22,267 nt of DNA from assembly GCA_964466595.1 (NCBI GenBank), contig CAYXNR010000038.1, positions 1 to 22,267 on the forward strand, written 5' to 3'. The notes below the pieces were generated by a model. The model saw only the letters and a program-made list of their open reading frames with translations, was not told the origin of the DNA and did not search any database. Both the position numbers and the translations under genes were made by a program. This document shows positions 9,772 through 15,720 of this stretch, one piece after another. Within the stretch, counting starts at the first letter, position 1; every line of letters starts with the position of its first letter. Source of the DNA: JABDGC01 sp964466595 (GTDB taxonomy: Bacteria; Pseudomonadota; Gammaproteobacteria; DSM-16500).

Positions 9772-11652
9772 ATGAAACTATCAACCTTGAGAAGCTTGTT
9801 AAAAGGTGAGCAACGCTGGTCTTTTAATAGAATAATTTATGGAGATTATGCCGCTTTTAGAAAAATGCTGCAATATATAGCAGCCTATGAAGGCTGTCCC
9901 GAGGATTATGAATTAACAACTCTTGATCTATTTCCTCTCGTTAAAATTATTTCACCTTATAGCAGCAAGTGGGGATTAATCGAGTCAATGAGAAGACATC
10001 TTTATGGTCTTCCCTATCTAAGGGAAATAGAGGGCTGTTTTTCTTTGCTAAGTAGAAAAAAATTACTCAATGAAAATGCCCAGACTTGGATTATAGAAAA
10101 TCTTGAAAAAACAGCTTCACTTTTATTTGTGCTGCAAGAACTACAGGCCGTGAATTTACTGAATCAAGACTGTCTTGAACCTTTGATTTCCAAGGCTCGC
10201 CTTGTGGAAGATCTAACGAGCATTTTAAAAATCTTGAAAGATCAGCATCTCATCTTAACTACGGAGCAGCTTCAGGTAATTTTATTTTTTAAAGATATAT
10301 TTTTATTAAATTGTACTCTTAATATTTTATCTGCTAATCACTGGATTCAAGAAAATCACCTACTGCTTACTCAACTTTTCAAGATGGATCCAGATCGGGT
10401 TGCTGAATGCTATGTTTCCCTTAAATATCTTGAACTGTCAAAAATTATCAATCAAAAAACAATCACTAGGTGTTTTCAAGCACTGATGCAGCATAAAACG
10501 GCTTTATTTAAGCTCATTTCCTTTTTGGTTATTAATCGTTTTCCTCTTCAGGAACCATATTTTAATAGCTTATTTTTATTGTCTGATCGTAATCTCAATC
10601 GCTTCACTATCTTGCTTGAGCGTTTGGCTCAAGATATGATGCTTAATCAAGATTCATTTCGCTTAGCTCTTGAACGAGTGACGATTAGACTAGAGAGTGC
10701 AAAAGCAGCAATGGCTATCAAGAAAAGCCGTAAACAAACTCATTTGCCGCGATCTGAAATGCATATTCTTTCTGCTACATCCTCATCCCTTTGTTTTTTT
10801 ATGGAGCATGATGAAAAAAAGCGCTATAAAAATGGTGGATTTAAAAGAGTTAAAAAAGGATATGCCACCCTACACTCGAAGATCCCGCTTTATAGTGTCA
10901 AACGTTTATCTCGACCTAACCCTCATTCAACGCTTGAAGAAGACGCAGAACGTGAAGTGAAATTCCATCGTCTGCTCGGTCGCGAAGCTTTTTGGTTTTC
11001 TAGAAATAAAAAAAGAACGATTGTCTCAAGATGGCTTCATGAAAAATCTTTAGCTGACTTTGATCCACTTATTCTTGCTAAAGAAAGCTATGAAAAGCGA
11101 TTACGCTGTCTCATTGCAGGCTTAAGAGAATTGAATCAATTGCATGCCTACTTTTGTGTGCATGGCGACATTAAGGCTGGTAATTTTATTTTAAATTTGC
11201 AAGAGGCTAGCATGAGCTTAATTGATTTTGGTTCTGCGCGTAAATTAGGATCAATTAAAAATTATTCCAGAACTAAAGTCTATTGTGATCCACAGCTACA
11301 AGCAAGCATTCATTATCAGTTTTGCGATGATATGTATTCTATGGGAATAGTCGTAGCTAAACTTTTTCCTGAATTGTTTATTGTGTCTTATTTTACAGAT
11401 CTAGTTCAGGTGAACAAGCGCAATCCTCCAACTACTTTGTTTGAACAAGCCTTGGTTGATCTCCTTGATAATATGATGAACGTAGACCGCCAATTAAGAT
11501 GTACAAGTGAAGCCGCCTTGAATTTTTGTCAAGACTTACATCATTTTCTACCTTCTCTTAATGAAAGGCAGTTGAGAGAAATAAAAGCTTCTTCTATTGA
11601 TCGCTCCGAGCCTAAGCTAGAAGACCTCTTTCGTGGTCGGCTCCGAGCCTAA
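9772..11652 (+). CDS. Solenoid-fused eukaryotic-like protein kinase, paralogue 3
   Basis: A 626-residue paralogue starting 19 bp after gene 2, with a clear TGAGGAG at 9757-9763, so genes 2 and 3 form an operon. Its N-terminus (YELTTLDLFPLVKIIS) matches gene 1 (HELSARDLFELFKLIS) better than gene 2. A helical solenoid follows, then KKSRKQTHLPRSEM and a kinase domain. The latter has an NGGFKRVKKGY glycine loop (G355), Lys in YSVKRL (K377), REVKFHRLLGR, HGDIKAGN (H464, D466, N471), DFG (D485) and YCDPQL. The end has been remodelled by a 37-bp tandem duplication: the frame now stops inside the second copy. The probable ancestral end (GRLRASI then stop) can still be read just downstream, so only two residues were lost. 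All catalytic residues are present, and the protein is cytosolic or secreted without a Sec signal. Confidence 0.85.
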   Translation: MKLSTLRSLLKGEQRWSFNRIIYGDYAAFRKMLQYIAAYEGCPEDYELTTLDLFPLVKIISPYSSKWGLIESMRRHLYGLPYLREIEGCFSLLSRKKLLNENAQTWIIENLEKTASLLFVLQELQAVNLLNQDCLEPLISKARLVEDLTSILKILKDQHLILTTEQLQVILFFKDIFLLNCTLNILSANHWIQENHLLLTQLFKMDPDRVAECYVSLKYLELSKIINQKTITRCFQALMQHKTALFKLISFLVINRFPLQEPYFNSLFLLSDRNLNRFTILLERLAQDMMLNQDSFRLALERVTIRLESAKAAMAIKKSRKQTHLPRSEMHILSATSSSLCFFMEHDEKKRYKNGGFKRVKKGYATLHSKIPLYSVKRLSRPNPHSTLEEDAEREVKFHRLLGREAFWFSRNKKRTIVSRWLHEKSLADFDPLILAKESYEKRLRCLIAGLRELNQLHAYFCVHGDIKAGNFILNLQEASMSLIDFGSARKLGSIKNYSRTKVYCDPQLQASIHYQFCDDMYSMGIVVAKLFPELFIVSYFTDLVQVNKRNPPTTLFEQALVDLLDNMMNVDRQLRCTSEAALNFCQDLHHFLPSLNERQLREIKASSIDRSEPKLEDLFRGRLRA

Positions 11653-11687
11653 GCTAGAAGACCTCTTTCGTGGTCGACTCCGAGCCT
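11604..11687 (+). repeat. 37-bp tandem duplication at the end of kinase paralogue 3
   Basis: Copy 1 is 11604-11640 and copy 2 is 11641-11677, differing at the last base. A third partial copy, CTCCGAGCCT, lies at 11678-11687. The same 10-mer bounds each unit, which is what slippage between two pre-existing 10-bp matches would produce. The unit length is not a multiple of three, so copy 2 changes frame and supplies the stop at 11650-11652. Confidence 0.95.
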
Positions 11688-11725
11688 CAATCTAAAATTA
11701 GTGTTTAATCTTGTATTTTTCCCTA

Positions 11726-11758
11726 TTTAATATTTCCTTAATATTTAAGCTGTACTAT
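11726..11758 (+). promoter_or_regulatory. Candidate PmrA-like box and promoter for the histidine-kinase cassette
   Basis: TTAA at 11727-11730 and TTAA at 11738-11741 are 11 bp apart, in the arrangement tTTAA-TA-TT-TC-cTTAA. From memory, this fits the Legionella/Coxiella PmrA consensus cTTAA-N2-TT-N2-cTTAA except for the first base. A possible -10, TACTAT, lies at 11753-11758. That places the box over the -35 region, as expected for an OmpR-type activator, with a leader of about 65 nt to the ATG at 11829. The region is AT-rich, so chance is a real alternative. Confidence 0.4.
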
Positions 11759-11809
11759 TACATTTGCTTTTGAATTAAAAGCCATCAAGCGGTACCTCAA
11801 CACCTCATT

Positions 11810-11830
11810 ATGAAAAAAGGAATTTTTCAT
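11810..11830 (+). promoter_or_regulatory. Stem-loop carrying the Shine-Dalgarno sequence in its loop
   Basis: ATGAAAAA (11810-11817) and TTTTTCAT (11823-11830) are exact inverted repeats. The loop AGGAA (11818-11822) is the ribosome-binding site of the next gene, and the first two bases of its ATG lie in the stem. The A/U stem is weak and could modulate translation, for instance with temperature. This is inference from structure only. Confidence 0.45.
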
Positions 11831-13331
11831 GCAACAATCTCAGGCAAGAGATCTAGCTCCACAAATAAAAGAATTTTTAACAGAAGAACATCTTCAGCTC
11901 ATCCTCGAAGCTACACCTCAAACTATTCTCGTAGTTGATCGCAATCGAACTATTCTATATGTAAATAAAAGCATAGAAGCTCTTTTTGGTTATAGTCGAG
12001 AAGAACTTCTCGGCGAAGTGATTGAAATTTTAGTTCCTGAGACCTTTCGCACACATCATCCTGAATATGTAGAGAATTTTTTTAAAGAACCACAAACCAG
12101 ACCCATGGGAAAGGGGCGTGACTTATTCGGTCGACGGAAAGATGGCAGCGAAGTCCCGATTGAAATTAGATTAAATCCCATTGAAACCCCAAAAGGAAAT
12201 ATTTTTACTCTAGCCTCTATTATTGATATTACTGACCGTAAGCAATCAGAAGAACGCTTCCGTTTAGTCGTGGAAGCAGCACCAAGCGCCATGATCATGG
12301 CTAATCAAAATGGCTTAATTGTTCTCATCAATCAAAAAGTAGAACATTTGTTTGGCTATTCTCGAGCAGAACTAATGGGCCAACCCATTGAAATTTTAGT
12401 GCCAAAGAAATTTCATTCTAACCACCCAGAACATGTGAAAAATTTTTTTAAAGAACCCCAAGCCAGAGCAATGGGCAGAGGACGTGACTTATTCGGTCGC
12501 TGTAAAGATGGAACAGAAGTTCCCGTAGAGATCGGTTTGAATCCTCTAGAAACGCCCGAAGGTGTTTTTACCCTAGCTTCTATTATCGATATTACCGCAC
12601 GAAAACGTGATGAAGAAGAACTGCTTCGCAGTAATGCTGAATTAGAACAGTTTGCCTATATTGCTTCCCACGATTTACAAGAACCGCTACGAATGGTTGC
12701 CAATTATACTGAATTATTAGCAGAAAAATATAAGGGTAAACTGGACGAAAAAGCAGATAAATATATCTTTTATTCTGTGGATGGTGCCAAGCGAATGCAG
12801 CGCTTGGTAGCCGACTTGCTAGCCTATTCTCGTGTGGGCTCACAAGGCAAAGAGCTCATCCCTGTGATGGTTGAAAAAGTATTGGCTAATGTCTTGAATA
12901 CCTTGAGCCAATTGATTCATGATACAGGCACCCTCATTCATGCAGAAACCTTGCCCCTCGTACTTGCTGATGAAGAACAACTCCATCAGCTCTTTCAAAA
13001 TTTAATTACAAATGCAATAAAATTTCGTCAAGCCATTCGACCGCAGATACATATTCGTGCCACTCTGCAAAATAATTTCTGGGTTTTTTCTGTAAAAGAT
13101 AATGGAATTGGCATCAAGATGGAGTATGCCGAGCGAATTTTTCAGATGTTTCAGCGTCTTCATACCCGAAATCAATATGAGGGGAGTGGAATCGGTTTGA
13201 CTATTGCCAAACGGATCGTTGAGCGTCACCGAGGAAGAATTTGGCTTGAGTCAGAGCCGGAAGTTGGCACAACCTTTTTTTTCACCTTATTGGCTGTTCC
13301 TGATAGGAGGTTAAATAAATGTATGGGCTAA
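11829..13331 (+). CDS. Soluble PAS-PAS sensor histidine kinase
   Basis: A 500-residue sensor kinase without membrane segments. There are two PAS domains (about 20-137 and 142-260) with very similar ends (FFKEPQ-x-R-x-MG-x-GRDLFGR-x-KDG-x-EVP), followed by HisKA and HATPase_c. Phosphoacceptor His281 lies in IASHDLQEPLRMV. The N box is LFQNLITNAIKF (N395), G1 is DNGIGI (D424), the F-box region is IFQMFQRLH, and G2 is GSGIGLTIAKRI (from G452). The HisKA type and the adjacent Rcp1-like regulator resemble phytochrome-style two-component pairs, but no GAF/PHY chromophore domain is present. The signal is therefore unknown; PAS could bind a small molecule, redox cofactor or flavin. The start is fixed by AAAGGAA at 11816-11822. 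The last codons overlap the next gene by 13 bp, showing translational coupling. Confidence 0.93.
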   Translation: MQQSQARDLAPQIKEFLTEEHLQLILEATPQTILVVDRNRTILYVNKSIEALFGYSREELLGEVIEILVPETFRTHHPEYVENFFKEPQTRPMGKGRDLFGRRKDGSEVPIEIRLNPIETPKGNIFTLASIIDITDRKQSEERFRLVVEAAPSAMIMANQNGLIVLINQKVEHLFGYSRAELMGQPIEILVPKKFHSNHPEHVKNFFKEPQARAMGRGRDLFGRCKDGTEVPVEIGLNPLETPEGVFTLASIIDITARKRDEEELLRSNAELEQFAYIASHDLQEPLRMVANYTELLAEKYKGKLDEKADKYIFYSVDGAKRMQRLVADLLAYSRVGSQGKELIPVMVEKVLANVLNTLSQLIHDTGTLIHAETLPLVLADEEQLHQLFQNLITNAIKFRQAIRPQIHIRATLQNNFWVFSVKDNGIGIKMEYAERIFQMFQRLHTRNQYEGSGIGLTIAKRIVERHRGRIWLESEPEVGTTFFFTLLAVPDRRLNKCMG

Positions 13332-13765
13332 ATAAACCCTTGAATAAGATAATTAATATCTTACTAATCGAAGATAATCCAGGCGATGCAGATCTCACAA
13401 AAGAAACGCTGGAATTCAGTAAACTTTTTTTAAAAGTGACTGTTGCAATGGACGGTGTAGATGCCATTGATTATTTACTTAAAAGATCGAGTTATGCGAA
13501 CGCAGAAACACCTGACCTCATCTTGCTTGATTTAAATTTACCAAAAAAAGACGGACGTCAGGTTCTCGCTGAAATTAAGAATTACGATCATTTAAGTACG
13601 ATCCCTGTCATTATCTTAACCTCATCAGATGCTGAAAAAGATATTGTTCAAAGTTACGAATTTGGCGCTAATTGTTATATAACCAAGCCAGTTGATTTAA
13701 AAGCCTTTCAAGCTATTGTGAAATCAATTGAATCTTTTTGGTTTACTATTGTTAAATTGCCATAA
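13319..13765 (+). CDS. Rcp1-like single-domain response regulator
   Basis: 148 residues consisting only of a receiver domain. The acidic pocket is IEDNPGDADL (E18, D19), the phosphoacceptor is Asp71 in LLDLNLP, and the conserved Thr101 (LTSSD) and Lys123 (ITKP) follow. The long alpha-3/beta-3 region and the NPGDADL sequence are typical of the Rcp1 group paired with PAS or phytochrome kinases. It has no output domain, so it probably acts as a phosphorelay shuttle or through protein-protein contact. AGGAGG at 13305-13310 lies inside the upstream kinase gene, 8 nt before the ATG, which supports this start and coupled expression. His281 of the upstream kinase is the likely phosphodonor. Confidence 0.92.
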   Translation: MYGLNKPLNKIINILLIEDNPGDADLTKETLEFSKLFLKVTVAMDGVDAIDYLLKRSSYANAETPDLILLDLNLPKKDGRQVLAEIKNYDHLSTIPVIILTSSDAEKDIVQSYEFGANCYITKPVDLKAFQAIVKSIESFWFTIVKLP

Positions 13766-13783
13766 TAGGGATGATGATCTGAA

Positions 13784-15373
13784 ATGTACATCAATAGTAC
13801 ATCCACCATAAAAAACATAGAAATTAAAGATCTTTCTATTTTAATTGTAGAAGATGTTCAAGCCGATGCAGATTTAATTATAGAAATTTTATCTGAAATG
13901 AATGTTAATCCACAGCATATTATGCATGTAGAAACTATAGCCCAAGCCATCAATTGTATGCCTTCTGTTAAAGTAGATGCAATCTTACTTGATCTTCGCT
14001 TGCCAGATGCTGTTGGCATTCAATGTGTTAATGCTATCCGTGAGTTAACTTATGATATTCCTATTGTGGTTCTGACCGGTCTTGAGGATGAAAAACTGGC
14101 GATAGCTTGTATCGAAGCTGGTGCGCAGGATTATTTATCCAAACAAGAAATAAAAGCTCAGAACTTAAAACGTTCCATTAATTATGCGATTGCCCGTGTG
14201 CATGAGGTTTCAGAGCACAGACGAGCCGATACCTTGCATCAACATGTGGCCGAAATGAAAATGCAATTACTCATGGCAGATCGCATGGCTTCATTAGGTA
14301 TTCTCATTGCTGGTGTGACACATGAAATTAATAATCCCTTAACAATTATTATCTCTCATTTGGAGATTTTTATGGAAGCAATTAATGAAACCATGGATAA
14401 AGAAAGCAGTATGAAAATTCCAATTGATTTATTAAGCGATGCCTACCATGCAGCAGAACGAATCCGTTGCATTGTTAAAGATCTACAGAGTTTTTCACGT
14501 TCGGACGAAAAGGAGGAAAAAAGTGGATTTGATATTAATAAAATTCTTGATACAGCTATCAAGATGGTTTGGCACGAAATACGAGACCGTGCTGAATTAG
14601 ATAAGCAATATAGTGAGGTGAAGCCGGCCTTTGTTAGTGAGTCTCGTATTTTGCAAGTATTTATCAATTTACTCGTTAATGCAGCCCAAGCTATTCCTAA
14701 AGGAAATAAAAGTAATAATCAGATCCAAGTGCTTACTCGAATGACAGCGGAAGGACAAGTTGCCATTGATATTAAAGATACGGGAGCGGGTATTCCAACC
14801 CAAGTTCAACGCCGTATGTTTACTCCTTTTTTTACGACGAAACCCGTTGGTTTTGGAACGGGGCTGGGTTTAGTAATCTGTCAGCGAATTATTAGATCAC
14901 TTAATGGAGAGATTTCCTTTACGAGTGAATTGGGAAAGGGGACTTGCTTTACTGTCTTGCTCCCTGCTTTTGAAGAAAACCTAGGTACAAGCAGAAAAAC
15001 GCAGAAAGAGAGAATTTTAATAGTTGACGACGAACATACCGATTCTTTAAAAAGAATTTTGAGCAAGGATTATAAGGTATATTGTTTTAACAACCCTGAG
15101 CAAGCCCTAGATTTCTATAAAGTCAACTTTCCCTTTGATGTCATTTTGTGTGATATCAGAATGCCTGAAATGACGGGTATCGAATTTTATCAAAAATTAA
15201 AAATCTTTAATCCAGGACAAATACAAAACTTCATTTTTATGAGTGGCGATACCTCAATCTTAGATAGCTGTAAAACAATCGACCTCAGTCAAGTCCATGT
15301 TATTACCAAGCCCTTTAAGGTGCGCGAACTTCGTTTGTTGATCAATAAAGTCATTCGCTCTCTAGCACAATAA
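13784..15373 (+). CDS. Hybrid REC-HisKA-HATPase-REC sensor kinase
   Basis: A 529-residue soluble hybrid. The N-terminal receiver (about 17-135) has E23/D24, phosphoacceptor Asp70 in LLDLRLP, and an SKQ lysine. A coiled-coil-like linker follows (about 138-168), then HisKA with His180 in GVTHEINNPLTII. HATPase_c has N box FINLLVNAAQAIP (N299), G1 DTGAGIP (D332) and the FTPFFTTKP-GTGLGL lid region. The C-terminal receiver has D415/D416, phosphoacceptor Asp457 in CDIRMPEMTG and Lys509 in TKPF. It starts 18 bp after the receiver gene with only a loosely spaced AGGGA, but the tight packing argues for one operon. The N-terminal receiver suggests it is fed by the upstream PAS kinase, and the C-terminal one could receive phosphate internally. 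No DNA-binding or enzymatic output domain is present. Confidence 0.92.
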   Translation: MYINSTSTIKNIEIKDLSILIVEDVQADADLIIEILSEMNVNPQHIMHVETIAQAINCMPSVKVDAILLDLRLPDAVGIQCVNAIRELTYDIPIVVLTGLEDEKLAIACIEAGAQDYLSKQEIKAQNLKRSINYAIARVHEVSEHRRADTLHQHVAEMKMQLLMADRMASLGILIAGVTHEINNPLTIIISHLEIFMEAINETMDKESSMKIPIDLLSDAYHAAERIRCIVKDLQSFSRSDEKEEKSGFDINKILDTAIKMVWHEIRDRAELDKQYSEVKPAFVSESRILQVFINLLVNAAQAIPKGNKSNNQIQVLTRMTAEGQVAIDIKDTGAGIPTQVQRRMFTPFFTTKPVGFGTGLGLVICQRIIRSLNGEISFTSELGKGTCFTVLLPAFEENLGTSRKTQKERILIVDDEHTDSLKRILSKDYKVYCFNNPEQALDFYKVNFPFDVILCDIRMPEMTGIEFYQKLKIFNPGQIQNFIFMSGDTSILDSCKTIDLSQVHVITKPFKVRELRLLINKVIRSLAQ

Positions 15374-15720
15374 GCAGCTCTTGTAAGATTTGCTTAACCC
15401 CTTACCCTGTCATGCCAGCACGCTTTTACATTGGTATCTACACAAGTGCGGGCTGGTTAATTTTTGGTAGGGTGGATTAGGCGCTTTTTGCCGTAATCCA
15501 CCAAAAATGGCTGATTACGACGCAAAAAATGCGTCTTCTCCAGATTAACCGCCACCAGCTCTTAATGTAATGTATTGAATTTTTTCAAAAAAAAATAATC
15601 ATTAATTCAATAACTTAAAATTAAGATCTTATTATATATTTACAAATATTTGATTTTTGCATAAAATTTATATAATTCTAAAAAACTTAATTTCTTTTTA
15701 AAAAACGAGGCGTCTCAGAA
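15374..15720. other. 347-bp intergenic region with two imperfect inverted repeats and a small hairpin
   Basis: CCAGCACGC (15415-15423) pairs with GCGGGCTGG (15448-15456) with one mismatch. GGTGGATTAGGC (15471-15482) pairs with GCCGTAATCCACC (15490-15502) with one bulge, and the flanking ATTTTTGG/CCAAAAAT extends the stem around an inserted TAGGG. GACGCA (15519-15524) and TGCGTC (15530-15535) form a third hairpin with an A5 loop. From memory, both larger elements resemble dispersed intergenic palindromes common in many bacteria. They may also end the upstream signalling transcript. From 15580 on the DNA is extremely AT-rich. I see no gene here. Confidence 0.7.
15649..15676 (+). promoter_or_regulatory. 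Probable promoter of the kinase-like gene
   Basis: TTTGAT (15649-15654) is followed after 16 nt by a perfect TATAAT (15671-15676), giving a leader of about 40 nt to the ATG at 15721, with GAGG at 15707-15710 as ribosome-binding site. The surrounding AT-rich DNA reduces specificity. Confidence 0.5.

Noticed and set aside
11810..11831. Upstream ORF starting at 11810 overlapping the PAS kinase start
   Set aside because: It is out of frame, has no ribosome-binding site of its own, and the sequence is better explained by the inverted repeat.
15686..15701. Second PmrA-like TTAA-N7-TTAA site before the kinase-like gene
   Set aside because: It lies downstream of the good TATAAT at 15671-15676 and only about 20 bp from the ATG, a poor position for activation, in very AT-rich DNA.
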